Of a DNA stretch of 64,000 nucleotides, positions 23,711 through 35,321 are shown piece after piece. Both the position numbers and the translations under genes were made by a program. The DNA lies in contig NZ_JAMTCQ010000009.1 of assembly GCF_024171895.1 (NCBI RefSeq), positions 1,179,285-1,243,284 on the forward strand, written 5' to 3'. Position 1 is the first letter of the stretch; each line of letters starts with the position of its first letter. This DNA comes from Prauserella halophila (GTDB lineage: Bacteria > Actinomycetota > Actinomycetes > Mycobacteriales > Pseudonocardiaceae). Under the pieces are notes generated by a model that saw nothing but the letters and a program-made list of their open reading frames with translations, was not told where the DNA came from and made no database searches.

Positions 23711-24340
23711 ATGAGCAACTTCCAGCTTCCTCAGGCCCGGTACGTGATGCCCTCCTACGTGGAGCGCACCAGTTACGGGATCAAGGAGTCGAACCCGTAC
23801 AACAAGCTCTACGAAGAGCGCCAGATCATGCTGGGCGTGCAGGTGGACGACGCGTCGGCCAACGACGTGATGGCCCAGCTGCTGCACCTCGAGCACGAGG
23901 ACCCGGACCGGGACATCATGATCTACATCAACTCGCCGGGCGGTTCGTTCACGGCGTTGATGGCCATCTACGACACGATGCAGTTCGTGCGGCCCGACAT
24001 CGCCACGGTGTGCCTCGGCCAGGCCGCCTCCGCTGCGGCCGTGCTGCTGGCGGCGGGTACGAAGGGTAAGCGGTACGCGCTGCCGAACGCCCGGATGATG
24101 ATCCACCAGCCTGCCACGGAGGGCACCTACGGCCAGGTGTCCGACCTGGAGATCCAGGCGGCCGAGATCCAGCGGATCCGTCGGCTCATGGAGACGACGA
24201 TGGCCAAGCACACCGAGAAGACCGAAGACGAGGTCCGCAAGGACATCGAGCGGGACAAGATCCTGACGGCCGAAGAGGCCAAGGAGTACGGGATCATCGA
24301 CGAGGTCCTGCCGTACCGCAAGGGCGCAGGTTCGGGCTGA
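23711..24340 (+). CDS. clpP2: ATP-dependent Clp protease proteolytic subunit 2
   Basis: The 209-residue partner of ClpP1 has Ser107 in GQAASAAAVLL, His132 in MIHQPATEG and the IYINSPGGSF strand typical of ClpP. The GQAASAA serine context and the 30-residue N-terminal extension (LPQARYVMPSYVERT) distinguish ClpP2 from ClpP1. AAGGAG precedes the ATG. The C-terminus continues with the RKGAGSG tail. Co-transcribed with clpP1. Confidence 0.95.
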   Translation: MSNFQLPQARYVMPSYVERTSYGIKESNPYNKLYEERQIMLGVQVDDASANDVMAQLLHLEHEDPDRDIMIYINSPGGSFTALMAIYDTMQFVRPDIATVCLGQAASAAAVLLAAGTKGKRYALPNARMMIHQPATEGTYGQVSDLEIQAAEIQRIRRLMETTMAKHTEKTEDEVRKDIERDKILTAEEAKEYGIIDEVLPYRKGAGSG

Positions 24341-24350
24341 GCACACCGAC

Positions 24351-24394
24351 CGCCGGGCGGAGCGTGTCGTCACCCGACAGGTTCCCGCCCGGCG
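24351..24394 (+). terminator. candidate terminator after clpP2
   Basis: CGCCGGGCGG (24351-24360) pairs with CCGCCCGGCG (24385-24394) over 10 bp with a 24-nt loop, 10 bp after the clpP2 stop. If active it separates clpX from clpP1P2. The remaining 24395-24582 stretch holds only the clpX upstream region. Confidence 0.5.
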
Positions 24395-24582
24395 GGCTAA
24401 GGTGTCGGGAAGGCCGTCGCGTGCTCCCCGCGTGAGTGGGGATGGTCCGGCGGACTCCCATCGGTCCCGCCCGGCGGGTACCGTCGACAGACAGCGCGTG
24501 GCGCCTGTTCACTGGGTACACCAGGCGGCACCGAGACGAGCCAGGTGCGCCTGACGCACCAGAGGGGACGAGGTCAGCGGCC

Positions 24583-25878
<1,296 letters not shown>

Positions 25879-25895
25879 CCGGGCGGGCGCCGCTG

Positions 25896-26264
25896 ATGAC
25901 GACGTCGCAGGACTTGCCCGCGCGGGAGTTGCCGGCGTTGCAGCGGACGGCTGGGGACATGGTGAACGAATCGGACGACGTGGCGGCACGTCTGGTCGCG
26001 GCCCTGCGCCTGCGGCAGCCGCGGGTACAGCGGGTGATCGCCGGTTTTCTGGTCGTGTTCATGGTGGTGTGCGTGGTCGCAACGGTCACGCGGACGTCTG
26101 CGTGGCCGCTGCTGCCGTTGGCGTCGTTCGCAGGCTCGGCGGTCGCCGCATGGCGGGCGTCGAGCGCCACCGACGACCGCCACGTGGTCGCTTGGACGAC
26201 GGTTGTGGCCGGCGGGGTGGCGCTCGGGTTCTGGCTGCTCGGGATCATCAACCGGTTCTGGTGA
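25896..26264 (+). CDS. small three-TM membrane protein, unknown function
   Basis: No family recognised. The 122-residue product has a polar, 40-residue N-terminus and three hydrophobic segments ([53 protein letters not shown]). It starts 17 bp after the clpX stop in the same direction and could be co-transcribed. High third-position GC supports real coding. Confidence 0.7.
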   Translation: MTTSQDLPARELPALQRTAGDMVNESDDVAARLVAALRLRQPRVQRVIAGFLVVFMVVCVVATVTRTSAWPLLPLASFAGSAVAAWRASSATDDRHVVAWTTVVAGGVALGFWLLGIINRFW

Positions 26265-26329
26265 ACGGTGCCGCGGGGACGTCCTCTCCCGAGGTTTCGC
26301 GATCCCGCGTTCCGGTTAGCCCTTCCCGG

Positions 26330-26335
26330 TAGGGT
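26330..26335 (+). promoter_or_regulatory. -10 element (TAGGGT) for the MEDS/HATPase gene
   Basis: TAGGGT at 26330-26335 would start transcription near 26342, leaving a 20-nt leader with an AGAGGA ribosome-binding site before the GTG at 26363. The -35 is not clear. Confidence 0.4.
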
Positions 26336-26362
26336 GTGCCGACGCGAAGAGGACGCCAAGCT

Positions 26363-27301
26363 GTGACCATCATGGGCGAGCTCGCGACCAGCGAGTTCTC
26401 GCACGAGGCTCTGCTCTACCGCGACGAGGACGCGTACCTGAATGTGATCACGGCATTCGTGGCGGGCGGTGTCGAGAATGGTGAGCCGGTCGCACTGGCA
26501 TTGCCGACGGACCGGTTGGTGGCGGTCGAGCGCGTGCTCGGCGATATCGCCGCCGAGGTGACACTCGTGGACATGACCGAGGCCGGCCGGAATCCGCCCG
26601 CGATCCTCGGCGGCGTGCTGCGATCGTTCGCCGACAGTCGTGCCGGCCGGGTGCGGATCGTCGGCGAACCGATCTGGCCGGAGCGGTCCGCAGCCGCATA
26701 CACCGCCGCGGTCGAGCACGAGGCATTGATCAACGAGTTGTTCGCGGGCGTCCCTGCGATGATCCTCTGCCCCTACGATGCGTCACGGCTGGACCGATCC
26801 GTCATCGACGATGCCGCGGCGACCCATCCGGATCTGATCGACGAGACGGGCAGGTACCACAGCGAGGCCTACGACCCCCACGCCGTGATCGACGGTTGCA
26901 ACCGGCCGCTGCCGGTGCCCGCGGGTGCGCCTGCGTTCCGGTTCGACCTGCACACACTCGCCGAGGCACGGCGCTTCGCCACGGCGCACGCGGAATGCCA
27001 CGGTATTGCGCGCGAGCGGCTGAAGGACGTCGCCTCGGTGGCGGGCGAGCTCACCGCGAACAGCGTGCAGCACGGAGGCGGGTCGGGCACGCTGTGGGTA
27101 TGGCACGAGCCGTCGACCGGTGCGGTCGTCTGCCAGGTCGACGACACCGGGCGTCACACCGACCTGTTCGCCGGACGAGTGCCGGTGCCTCCGGACCAGT
27201 TCGGTGGACGTGGTCTGTTGCTGGTCAACCGGATCGCCGACCTGGTCCGGACCTACCGCGGTGCGGCCCACACCGCCACGCGGGTGTGGTTCGCCCGGTA
27301 G
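26363..27301 (+). CDS. MEDS-domain sensor fused to anti-sigma-type HATPase
   Basis: The 312-residue protein joins an N-terminal MEDS domain (about 10-175: FSHEALLYRDEDAYLNVI, VALALPTDRLVAVERVL, SRLDRSVIDDAAATHPDL in pieces) to a C-terminal HATPase of the RsbW/SpoIIAB type (about 195-312: VASVAGELTANSVQHGGG, VDDTGR, GGRGLLLVNRIADLVRTY in parts). Such fusions are common in actinobacteria and act in sigma-B-like stress signalling, the kinase domain binding a sigma factor or phosphorylating an antagonist. Neither partner is nearby. The start GTG at 26363 follows AGAGGA; an ATG at 26372 is an alternative. Confidence 0.85.
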   Translation: MTIMGELATSEFSHEALLYRDEDAYLNVITAFVAGGVENGEPVALALPTDRLVAVERVLGDIAAEVTLVDMTEAGRNPPAILGGVLRSFADSRAGRVRIVGEPIWPERSAAAYTAAVEHEALINELFAGVPAMILCPYDASRLDRSVIDDAAATHPDLIDETGRYHSEAYDPHAVIDGCNRPLPVPAGAPAFRFDLHTLAEARRFATAHAECHGIARERLKDVASVAGELTANSVQHGGGSGTLWVWHEPSTGAVVCQVDDTGRHTDLFAGRVPVPPDQFGGRGLLLVNRIADLVRTYRGAAHTATRVWFAR

Positions 27302-27305
27302 TCGC

Positions 27306-28172
27306 TCAGGCGTGGGGTTCGGCCGGCCCGGGCGCGTAGCGGCCGAGAAACGAGACGAGGCCGGGCACCGTCGAAGTGTAGAAGTTCCCGCTGTGGCCGC
27401 CTTCGCTGAACCTCGCCACCTCCGGGTCGGCGCGCCGCACGAATCGCCGGGTCCCGACGACGAACGGGTCCGACGTGCCGCACCACACCCCGAGCGGGGT
27501 GTCGCCGAGCGTGTCGGTGTGCCGCAGCGGGTCGAGCGCAGCCCACGCCTGCTCGTCGCGAAACGCCTCGCGTTCCCGCATCTCGTCCCACTCCGTCAGC
27601 AGCGCCGGAGCGAGCACTCCGGTCGCGGCGAGCGGAGTCCCGCGTTCGTGGCGCCTGCGGGTGTAGACCAGCGCGCCGAAGCCTCCCATCGAGGTCCCGG
27701 TGGCCGCGAACGGGCGCCCGTGCGCACCGCCGAGTCCCCGCACGGCGAGCCAGTTCGGTACCTCGTCCAACAGCATGGCCATGGGGTCGTCACCGGGTAC
27801 GGACTCGTGCCAATAGGCGTACGGACCGCCGTCGACCGCGACGAGGCCGAACGCCGGTACGCGGCCCGACTCGGTGGCCCGGGCCAGGTAGGGCGCCATC
27901 CCGTTCGGTGTGGCGGCCCGCGCGGTACCACCGCGGGCATGGAGCACCACGGCCATCGGCAGGCCCTGTGCCGGGACCGAGTGCGGCAGCAGGAGCACGA
28001 GGTTCACGAAGCGCCCCCGCGCCCGGGAGAACACGGATTCGGAGCGGATGTCGGGGGCGAGCGCCGTCACCGTGCGATGCGCCGCCGATGACCCGGTGAG
28101 CGCGGACAGCGCCGCCGTGGCGGCGACAGCGGCTCCGCCGAGAACCACCGAGCGGCGATCAGCCTTCGGCAA
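27306..28172 (-). CDS. exported alpha/beta-hydrolase esterase (Tat-type signal)
   Basis: The 288-residue protein starts with a twin-arginine signal ([19 protein letters not shown]) and has the nucleophile elbow [10 protein letters not shown], Asp in GTSDPFVV and His in GGHSGNFY: a complete Ser-Asp-His triad. The layout resembles the esterase D/antigen 85 group of secreted actinobacterial esterases. TTG at 28172, preceded by AGGGGGGAT, is the likely start; it overlaps the end of fdhD by 14 bp, so the pair is co-transcribed. Substrate unknown. Confidence 0.8.
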   Translation of the reverse strand: MPKADRRSVVLGGAAVAATAALSALTGSSAAHRTVTALAPDIRSESVFSRARGRFVNLVLLLPHSVPAQGLPMAVVLHARGGTARAATPNGMAPYLARATESGRVPAFGLVAVDGGPYAYWHESVPGDDPMAMLLDEVPNWLAVRGLGGAHGRPFAATGTSMGGFGALVYTRRRHERGTPLAATGVLAPALLTEWDEMREREAFRDEQAWAALDPLRHTDTLGDTPLGVWCGTSDPFVVGTRRFVRRADPEVARFSEGGHSGNFYTSTVPGLVSFLGRYAPGPAEPHA

Positions 28173-28986
28173 CGCGATCCCCCCTGGTGTAGACGTTCAT
28201 GCTGCTCCCTCGCAGAAAACCGACGAGCGTCATGCCCTGTTCGGCGGCCAGCTCCACGGCCAGTGACGACGGAGCGGACACGGCGGCCAACAGGGGGATG
28301 CCCGCCATCGCAGCCTTCTGCACCAACTCGAACGAGGCACGTCCGGACACGAGCAGACCGCGGTCGGAGGCGGGTACGGCTCCGTCGAGCAGTGCTTTCC
28401 CGAGCACCTTGTCCACGGCGTTGTGCCTGCCGACGTCTTCGCGCACGTCCAGTACGGTGCCGTCGGCGGTGAACAGGGCCGCGGCGTGCAGCCCGCCCGT
28501 GCTGGCGAAGACCTTCTGCCGCTCACGCAGCGCGTCGGGCAGCGTCGAGAGCATCTCCGGCGTGACTGCCGGACCGGTCTCGGCAGGGGAGAACCGCGTA
28601 CTGAGTTTCACCGCGTCGAGCGCCGCCTTCCCGCACACCCCGCAGGACGACGTCGTGTAGAAGTTGCGCGCCACGCCGGGGTCGGGCCCCGGGACGCCGG
28701 GGGCGAGGGCGACGTCGAGAACGTTGTAGGTGTTGTGTCCCTCGTCGTCGGTTCCTGCGCAGTACCGGGCCGTGGTGACGTCCTCCCGGTCGCCGATGAC
28801 GCCTTCCGACAGCAGGAACCCGTGTGCCAGTTCGACGTCGTTGCCCGGGGTGCGCATGGTGACGGCGAGGGGGGCGCCGGCCACGCGCAGTTCCAGGGGT
28901 TCCTCGGCGGCGAGGGCGTCCGGGCGCGTGCGTTCGCCGTTCGGCGTGAGCATGCGTACCGGCCTGCGTACCGTCACTCGGCCCAT
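28159..28986 (-). CDS. fdhD: formate dehydrogenase accessory sulfurtransferase FdhD
   Basis: The 275-residue protein delivers sulfur to the molybdenum cofactor of formate dehydrogenase. It has the family SSCGVCG motif with the two functional Cys, the [11 protein letters not shown] region, and [12 protein letters not shown] followed by [16 protein letters not shown]. The ATG at 28986 gives MGRVTVRRP, the normal FdhD start; a GTG at 28998 would add four residues. No formate dehydrogenase gene lies in the window. Confidence 0.93.
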   Translation of the reverse strand: MGRVTVRRPVRMLTPNGERTRPDALAAEEPLELRVAGAPLAVTMRTPGNDVELAHGFLLSEGVIGDREDVTTARYCAGTDDEGHNTYNVLDVALAPGVPGPDPGVARNFYTTSSCGVCGKAALDAVKLSTRFSPAETGPAVTPEMLSTLPDALRERQKVFASTGGLHAAALFTADGTVLDVREDVGRHNAVDKVLGKALLDGAVPASDRGLLVSGRASFELVQKAAMAGIPLLAAVSAPSSLAVELAAEQGMTLVGFLRGSSMNVYTRGDRVAEG

Positions 28987-29252
28987 CGGTAGGTCCACTC
29001 CAGACGTGGTTCGGCGATTCGGGGTGCCGCGGTGAGACCGGGTGGCCGACCGTCACGCGAGCACCGTGGCTCCAGCGTAGAAGAGGAGAGCGAGCGGGCC
29101 CGCTTTGCTGTCCGTTCGCCGCGGGTGTCCGATTACAGCGGCCGGGTGGTTTTACGCCTGTTTCACCCGTGGCGTCTTGCGGCGGTCGTTAGCCGTCCGA
29201 AAGGGTGGGCAGCCGATCCCGACAGGGGAGCAGCTGCCGACCGGAGGTTTTC

Positions 29253-31790
29253 GTGGCCGTATCCCGATCCGTCCGCCGCGGACTCGCCGCCTTCGCCGTT
29301 CTCGTGACCCTTCCCGCGCTGACCACACCCGCGGGCGCACAGGAGCCGACGGAACACGGCGCATCCGGGGCCGCCGCGCACCGCGAGTCCGGACAGCTGG
29401 CCCGCAGCGGTGCCACCTCCGCGGCCACCCGGCTCGCGATGCCGGGGGAGAACCGGCAGATCGGACGGCAGGACGGCTACCCGCGGCAGACCAGCCTGCG
29501 GGAGTTCCCGGAGAATCCCGACGACAAGGCGATCAAGCTCGGTCTGACGCCGTATCACGACATCGCGCCGCAGCTGAACGAGCTGCAGGAGCGCAGCGAC
29601 CGCGTCTCCGCGGAGGTCGTCGGGCAGAGCACCCAGGGTCGTGACCTGTACCTGGTGACGCTCACCGCGCCGGAATCGCCGGCGGAGGCGTCGCGGCAGG
29701 CGCGCTGGCGCGAGCTCATCGAGGAGGACCCGGCCGCGGCGGCGGGTAACGAGCGACTGGCGCGCGAGTACAAGGCGCCGGTGTGGATCAACGCGAACAT
29801 CCATGGTGACGAGTGGGAGGGCACCGACGGCGCACTGGACGTCATCGAACGTCTCGCCACCGGCACCGATCCGGCCCATGCCGAGCTGCTCGAATCCACC
29901 CGGCTCTACCTGACCGTCACCAACAACCCCGACGGCCGCGTCGCGGGCACCCGCGCGAACGCCGCGGGGTTCGACATCAACCGTGACCACATCACTTCGA
30001 GCCAGCCGGAATCGCGTGCGGTGCGGGACGTGCTGATCGAGACCCAGCCGCTGGTGATGCTCGACGAGCACGGATACACCGGCACGACGCTCATCGAGCC
30101 GGGAACGCCGCCCCACGGCCGGGACTACGAGTACGACCTCTACATCAAGCACGCCTACGAGAACGCGCTCGGGATGGAGCGCGCCATCGGGAAGCTGGGC
30201 TACGACGAGACCGTGCGGGCCGACATCCCTTTCCGCGACTTCGAGCCGGGCGAGTGGGACGACTGGCCGCCCATCTTCACCCCGATGTACTCGATCCACC
30301 ACGGCACGGTGGGACACACCGTCGAGGTGCCGCTCCGGGTGAACCGCAGCGAGTACGAGGAGCTGCCGGTCGAGGAGCTGCGGCGCCGGTCGGCCATCAA
30401 TCGCGACGTGGTCGCCGCGACGATCACGTCGGCGGTCGACTACGCCGACAGCCACCGCGCGGAGCTGATCGACGACCAGATCGAGACGTTCCGCCGAGGC
30501 TGGGCCGGCGAGCCGCAGCGCGAGATCCCCGACGGGTACGTCCCCGGTCTCGGCGAGGAGGATCGCTACTCGGTGGAGTTCCCGCGGGCCTACGTGATCC
30601 CCGCCGGCGACGGTCAGCGGTCGGCGCCGGCCGCAGCCCGGCTCGTCGACCACCTCGTCGCCCACGACGTCCGGGTCACGCGTGCGGAGCACACGTTCCA
30701 TCTGGGCGGCGAGCGGTACCCGAAGGGCTCGTACGTCGTCGACATGCACCAGCCCAAACGCGGTCTGGCCAACGTCATGCTCTCGGCAGGTCAGGACATC
30801 TCCGGGAACGTCCCGCGGATGTACGACATCTCCGGCTGGAGTCTCGGGCTGTTGTGGGGCGTCACCGTCGACGTCTCCGCCGACGAGGCGCCCGCGGTGC
30901 GCACGTCGCCGGTGGTGACGGCCGGGACGACGGGGTCACTCCCGCCGTCACCGAACGCGGACCTGGAGCTGGCGCTCACCGACGGTGCCGACGTGCAGGC
31001 CGTGACGTACCTGCTCGAGCGCGGCGTGGAGGTGACCCGTGGTGACGACGGCGTGCTCGTCGTCCCCGCATCGGCGCGCCGTGAGGCGGCGACGGCGGCC
31101 GACCGGTTCGGCGTGGTCTTCACCAGGGCAGGCAAGGACGCGGCCGGAACCGAACTGGCAGCGCCGGTGATCGCCGCCGCGGTGTCCGCCGGCGAACTCG
31201 CCGTGCTGCGCGGACTCGGGTTCGAGGTCCGTCCGGTCTCGACCGCGGTGCTGAACGACGGGTTCGACTTCGACGGCGTCAGCGCACTGCTGGTCTCCAC
31301 CGGGCTCGACCACGACGCGCTGACGGCCGAGGCGAAACGCCGGTTGCGGGCGTTCCTCGACGACGGCGGGGTCGTCACCCGCGGTGCGGGCGGTGCGGCG
31401 TTCAACGAGGCGGCCGGTCTGTTGCCGGTCACCGCGGTCGAAGGACGCCCGGACGCCAACGGCGTCGTGTCGGTGACCGACGGTGACGGCGGTCTGCTCG
31501 ACCGCGCGCCCGCGCAGTCGTTCGTCTACTCGCCGGTGTGGTTCACGGGCCTCGGTGAGTCCGTGGCCGCCGAGCAGCGCTACGCCCGCGATCCGCTCGT
31601 CGCGGGCCACTGGCTGCCGGGCGAGGACGTGGGCGGCCCCGCCGAGGCCGCGGGCGAGGCGTCCGTCGTCTCCGGGGTCTCGGCAGCGGGAACCCGGGCG
31701 GTGCTGTTCGGCACCGAGCCGATGTTCCGCGACCACCCGAAGGGCCTGTACGCGCAGGTCGCCGACGCGGTGTTCTGGGCGGCGTCGTAG
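29253..31790 (+). CDS. secreted zinc carboxypeptidase, M14 family
   Basis: The 845-residue exported peptidase has a signal peptide (SRSVRRGLAAFAVLVTLPAL, cleavage near AGA-QEP), an M14 catalytic domain (about 95-460) with zinc ligands His184 and Glu187 in HGDEWEG and a later His in the HTVEVPL region, plus NNPDGRVAGTRAN substrate-binding residues. The C-terminal 350 residues appear beta-rich, with a glutamine-amidotransferase-like stretch (VSALLVSTGLDHD, RAFLDDGGVVTRG). The GTG at 29253 has GGAGG 5 nt upstream. Monocistronic, no membrane anchor. Confidence 0.88.
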   Translation: MAVSRSVRRGLAAFAVLVTLPALTTPAGAQEPTEHGASGAAAHRESGQLARSGATSAATRLAMPGENRQIGRQDGYPRQTSLREFPENPDDKAIKLGLTPYHDIAPQLNELQERSDRVSAEVVGQSTQGRDLYLVTLTAPESPAEASRQARWRELIEEDPAAAAGNERLAREYKAPVWINANIHGDEWEGTDGALDVIERLATGTDPAHAELLESTRLYLTVTNNPDGRVAGTRANAAGFDINRDHITSSQPESRAVRDVLIETQPLVMLDEHGYTGTTLIEPGTPPHGRDYEYDLYIKHAYENALGMERAIGKLGYDETVRADIPFRDFEPGEWDDWPPIFTPMYSIHHGTVGHTVEVPLRVNRSEYEELPVEELRRRSAINRDVVAATITSAVDYADSHRAELIDDQIETFRRGWAGEPQREIPDGYVPGLGEEDRYSVEFPRAYVIPAGDGQRSAPAAARLVDHLVAHDVRVTRAEHTFHLGGERYPKGSYVVDMHQPKRGLANVMLSAGQDISGNVPRMYDISGWSLGLLWGVTVDVSADEAPAVRTSPVVTAGTTGSLPPSPNADLELALTDGADVQAVTYLLERGVEVTRGDDGVLVVPASARREAATAADRFGVVFTRAGKDAAGTELAAPVIAAAVSAGELAVLRGLGFEVRPVSTAVLNDGFDFDGVSALLVSTGLDHDALTAEAKRRLRAFLDDGGVVTRGAGGAAFNEAAGLLPVTAVEGRPDANGVVSVTDGDGGLLDRAPAQSFVYSPVWFTGLGESVAAEQRYARDPLVAGHWLPGEDVGGPAEAAGEASVVSGVSAAGTRAVLFGTEPMFRDHPKGLYAQVADAVFWAAS

Positions 31791-31834
31791 CGGGCGGTCG
31801 CGGCGAACCAGTGGTGAACGCGTGCGACCGCGGC

Positions 31835-31840
31835 TAGGGT
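31835..31840 (+). promoter_or_regulatory. -10 element (TAGGGT) spaced for leaderless transcription
   Basis: TAGGGT ends 6 nt before the ATG at 31847, the spacing at which transcription starts on or next to the start codon. No Shine-Dalgarno is present, consistent with a leaderless mRNA. Confidence 0.55.
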
Positions 31841-31846
31841 GCGGCC

Positions 31847-32518
31847 ATGCTCATCGCGGAGGACCTGCTGCTCCTGGCGTTCGACGACACCGAGGGCAAG
31901 CCCGTCTCGGGGATCGACAACCTCGACCGGGCCGTGGCCGGGGCGCTCCTGCTCGAGCTGACGCTGCTCGGCAAGGTGGACGTCACCGGCGACGCGGACG
32001 AGGGCACGGCGGGCCGCATCATCCTGCGCGAGACCACGCCCGTGGGTGAGGCCGAACTGGACGGGGCGCTCGCCCTGCTCGCGGAGGAGCAGGGTTCGAA
32101 GCCGAAGGACGCCGTGGCCCGATTGGCCGAGGACGATCCGGTCGAGCGGCTGCTGTCCGGACTCGCCGACCGCGGCGTGCTGCGACGGGAGAGCAGGAAG
32201 GTGCTCAAGCTGTTCCCCGTCACCCGCTGGCCCGCAGCCGACTCCCGGCACGAGGAGAGCCTTCGTGCCGAACTGCACCGGGTGCTCGTCGACGACGGGG
32301 AGCCGGACGACCGCACGGCCGCGGTGATCGCGCTGCTCGTGGCCACGAAGTCCGTCCGGCATGCGTTCCCTACCGACGACGCCGAGGTGACGAGGAAACG
32401 GGCCGAGCAGATCGCCGAGGGCAACTGGGGCAGTGACGCCGTGCGCAAGGCCATCGACGAGGTGACGGTGGCCGTCATGGTCTCGGTGATGGCGGCCACC
32501 GTCGTCACCACGTCGTAG
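31847..32518 (+). CDS. GPP34 (Golgi phosphoprotein 3-like) family protein
   Basis: The 223-residue protein has the GPP34 pattern: MLIAEDLLLLAFDDTEGKP at the N-terminus, a helical LDRAVAGALLLELTLLGKVDV, PKDAVARLAEDDP and RKVLKLFPVTRWPAADS. Eukaryotic GPP34 binds phosphatidylinositol 4-phosphate; bacterial versions are uncharacterised and abundant in actinobacteria. The last 30 residues form a hydrophobic helix (VAVMVSVMAATVVTT). It lies alone before valS. Confidence 0.88.
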   Translation: MLIAEDLLLLAFDDTEGKPVSGIDNLDRAVAGALLLELTLLGKVDVTGDADEGTAGRIILRETTPVGEAELDGALALLAEEQGSKPKDAVARLAEDDPVERLLSGLADRGVLRRESRKVLKLFPVTRWPAADSRHEESLRAELHRVLVDDGEPDDRTAAVIALLVATKSVRHAFPTDDAEVTRKRAEQIAEGNWGSDAVRKAIDEVTVAVMVSVMAATVVTTS

Positions 32519-32570
32519 GCGTCCTCGCGGGCGAGACCACGCCGGTGACGAGGCGCCGGAAGCGGGTTCG

Positions 32571-32576
32571 TAGACT
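32571..32576 (+). promoter_or_regulatory. -10 element (TAGACT) of valS
   Basis: TAGACT at 32571-32576 sits 8 nt before the GTG at 32585 and 11 before the ATG at 32588, so valS mRNA is probably leaderless. No T-box-like structure is present in the 66-bp gap. Confidence 0.55.
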
Positions 32577-32584
32577 TACCGGCT

Positions 32585-35227
32585 GTGATGGAGAACGCGA
32601 ACCAGCAGCACACGGACCTTCCCACCGCCTGGAACCCGGCCGACGAAGAGGCCGCCCTGTACCAGCGCTGGGTAGACGCGGGCTACTTCACCGCCGACGC
32701 GTCGTCGGACAAGCCGCCGTTCTCCATCGTACTGCCGCCACCGAACGTCACGGGCACGCTGCACATGGGCCACGCCCTGAACCACACGTTGATGGACGCG
32801 ATGAGCAGGCGCAGGCGGATGCAGGGCTACGAGGTGCTGTGGCTGCCGGGCATGGACCACGCCGGCATCGCGACGCAGAACGTCGTCGAGCGCGAGCTGG
32901 CCGGTGAAGGCGTGTCCCGCCACGACCTCGGACGTGAGCGCTTCGTCGAGCGCGTGTGGGAGTGGAAGCAGGAGTACGGCGGCAAGATCCTCGGCCAGAT
33001 GCGGCGGCTCGGCGAGAGCATCGACTGGTCTCGTGAGCGCTTCACGATGGACGACGGTCTCTCGCGCGCCGTGCAGACCATGTTCAAGCGCCTCTACGAC
33101 GAGGGGCTGATCTACCAGGCCGAGCGCATCATCAACTGGTGCCCGCGGTGCATGACGGCGCTGTCGGACATCGAGGTCGACCACTCCGACGACGACGGCG
33201 AGCTGGTGTCGATCCGCTACGGCGAGGGCGAGGCGTCGGTCGTCGTCGCCACGACGCGCGCGGAGACGATGCTCGGCGACACGGCCGTCGCGGTGCACCC
33301 CGACGACGAGCGCTACCGGCACCTGGTCGGCACCGAGATCGAGCTGCCCCTGACGGGCAGGCGCATCCCGATCGTGGCCGATGAGCACGTCGACCCCGAG
33401 TTCGGCACCGGCGCGGTGAAGGTGACGCCCGCGCACGACCCGAACGACTTCGAGATCGGCCGCCGCCACGACCTGCCGATGCCGTCGATCATGGACGAGC
33501 GCGCGGTGATCACGGCGTCGGGCCCGTTCGAGGGCATGGACCGGTTCGAGGCGCGGCCCGCGATCGTGGCGGCGCTGCGTGAGGACGGCCGGATCGTCGC
33601 GGAGAAGCGGCCGTACGTGCACGCGGTCGGGCACTGCTCGCGCTGCGACACGGTCATCGAGCCGCGGCTGTCGCTGCAGTGGTGGGTCGGGGTCGGCCCG
33701 CTCGCCGAGGCGGCGGGCGACGCCGTGCGTGACGGCCGGGTGCAGGTCCACCCGCCGGAGCTGGCCAAGCGCTACTTCGACTGGGTCGACAACATGCACG
33801 ACTGGACGATCTCCCGCCAGCTGTGGTGGGGGCACCGGATTCCGGTCTGGTACGGCCCGAACGGCGAGCAGGTCTGCGTCGGCCCGGACGACGAGCCGCC
33901 GTCGGGCGAGGGGTGGTACCAGGATTCCGACGTGCTCGACACGTGGTTCTCCTCGGGCCTGTGGCCGTTCTCCACGATGGGCTGGCCGGACGAGACCGCC
34001 GACCTGGCGAAGTTCTATCCGACGACCGTGCTGTCGACCGGTTACGACATCCTGTTCTTCTGGGTCGCGCGGATGATGATGTTCGGCCTGCACGGTATGC
34101 GTGACCGCGGTGCCGAGGAATCCGTGCCGTTCCAGCACATCTATCTGCACGGCCTGATCCGCGATCAGTACGGCAAGAAGATGTCGAAGTCGAAGGGCAA
34201 CGTCCTCGACCCGATCGACTGGATGGACAACTACGGCGCCGACGCCACGCGGTTCACGCTCGCCCGCGGCGCCAACCCCGGCACGGACATGGCCTTGGCC
34301 GAGGACTGGGCGGCCGGGTCGCGCAACTTCTGCACGAAGCTGTGGAACGCGGCGCGGTTCGCGATCCTCAACGGTGCGACGACCGCGCGCCCGCTGCCCG
34401 CGGTCGAGGACATGACCGAGGCCGACCGGTGGATCCTCGGCCGGTTGGGCACGGTCCTGTCCGAAGTGGACGAACTGCTCGAGGAATTCCAGTTCGCCAA
34501 GGCGACGAACACGCTCTACCACTTCACGTGGGGCGAGCTCTGCGACTGGTACATCGAACTGGCCAAGGTGCAGCTGGCCGGCGAGAAGGCCGACGACGCC
34601 CGCGCCGTTCTCGGGCATGCGCTGGACACGGTGCTGCGGCTGCTGCACCCGTTCGTCCCGTTCGTGACCGAACGGCTGTGGACGACGTTGACGGGGGGAA
34701 CTTCCCTGGTCGTGGCCGACTGGCCGACCGGCGAGCTGCTGCCGGCCGCCGACCCGGCCGCGGAGGGCCGGATCGAGGACGTGCAGAAGCTCGTCACCGA
34801 GGTGCGCCGGTTCCGTTCCGACCAGGGCCTCAAACCGGGGCAGAAAGTGGTCACGCGGTTGACCGGACCCGGTTTCGAGGCCGTCGCCGCGCACGAGGAG
34901 GCCGTGCGCTCGCTGGCGAAGCTGACCGAACCCGGCGACGAGTTCACGGCCACCGCGTCGATCGAGGTCGCGCTGGCCGACGGCACCGTGGCGGTCGAGG
35001 TCGACACGTCGGGCACCATCGACGTCGGTGCCGAGCGCAAGCGGTTGGAGAAGGACCTGGCGGCTGCCGAGAAGGAGCTCAAGCAGACCGACGGCAAACT
35101 CGGCAACCAGGCGTTCCTCGACAAGGCACCCGCCGACGTGGTCGACAAGATTCGCGTGCGCCGGGATACGGCGGCCGCCGACATCGAGCGCATCACCGCC
35201 CGGCTGGATTCGCTGCCCGACTCCTGA
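32585..35227 (+). CDS. valS: valine--tRNA ligase
   Basis: The 880-residue class I synthetase charges tRNA-Val. It has the HIGH motif as HMGH at 60-63 ([16 protein letters not shown]), the CP1 editing domain with [17 protein letters not shown], the KMSKS motif near 532 and the C-terminal coiled coil ([21 protein letters not shown], in part) that is specific to ValRS. GTG at 32585 and ATG at 32588 are equivalent starts. A -10 box directly upstream suggests a leaderless transcript. Confidence 0.97.
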   Translation: MMENANQQHTDLPTAWNPADEEAALYQRWVDAGYFTADASSDKPPFSIVLPPPNVTGTLHMGHALNHTLMDAMSRRRRMQGYEVLWLPGMDHAGIATQNVVERELAGEGVSRHDLGRERFVERVWEWKQEYGGKILGQMRRLGESIDWSRERFTMDDGLSRAVQTMFKRLYDEGLIYQAERIINWCPRCMTALSDIEVDHSDDDGELVSIRYGEGEASVVVATTRAETMLGDTAVAVHPDDERYRHLVGTEIELPLTGRRIPIVADEHVDPEFGTGAVKVTPAHDPNDFEIGRRHDLPMPSIMDERAVITASGPFEGMDRFEARPAIVAALREDGRIVAEKRPYVHAVGHCSRCDTVIEPRLSLQWWVGVGPLAEAAGDAVRDGRVQVHPPELAKRYFDWVDNMHDWTISRQLWWGHRIPVWYGPNGEQVCVGPDDEPPSGEGWYQDSDVLDTWFSSGLWPFSTMGWPDETADLAKFYPTTVLSTGYDILFFWVARMMMFGLHGMRDRGAEESVPFQHIYLHGLIRDQYGKKMSKSKGNVLDPIDWMDNYGADATRFTLARGANPGTDMALAEDWAAGSRNFCTKLWNAARFAILNGATTARPLPAVEDMTEADRWILGRLGTVLSEVDELLEEFQFAKATNTLYHFTWGELCDWYIELAKVQLAGEKADDARAVLGHALDTVLRLLHPFVPFVTERLWTTLTGGTSLVVADWPTGELLPAADPAAEGRIEDVQKLVTEVRRFRSDQGLKPGQKVVTRLTGPGFEAVAAHEEAVRSLAKLTEPGDEFTATASIEVALADGTVAVEVDTSGTIDVGAERKRLEKDLAAAEKELKQTDGKLGNQAFLDKAPADVVDKIRVRRDTAAADIERITARLDSLPDS

Positions 35228-35263
35228 CCTGTTGCCCGCCTCCCGATCCGCTGGCCGAGCACC

Positions 35264-35305
35264 CCGTGGCCCGCCCTCCGCGTCGTGGGGAGGCGCGGGC
35301 CACGG
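35264..35305. terminator. bidirectional terminator between valS and lipase gene
   Basis: CCGTGGCCCGC (35264-35274) pairs with GCGGGCCACGG (35295-35305), with an inner CCTCC/GGAGG (35275-35279 / 35289-35293). It lies between the convergent valS and GDSL-lipase genes and can serve both. Confidence 0.75.
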
Positions 35306-35321
35306 CCGTATCGGGCGGGTA

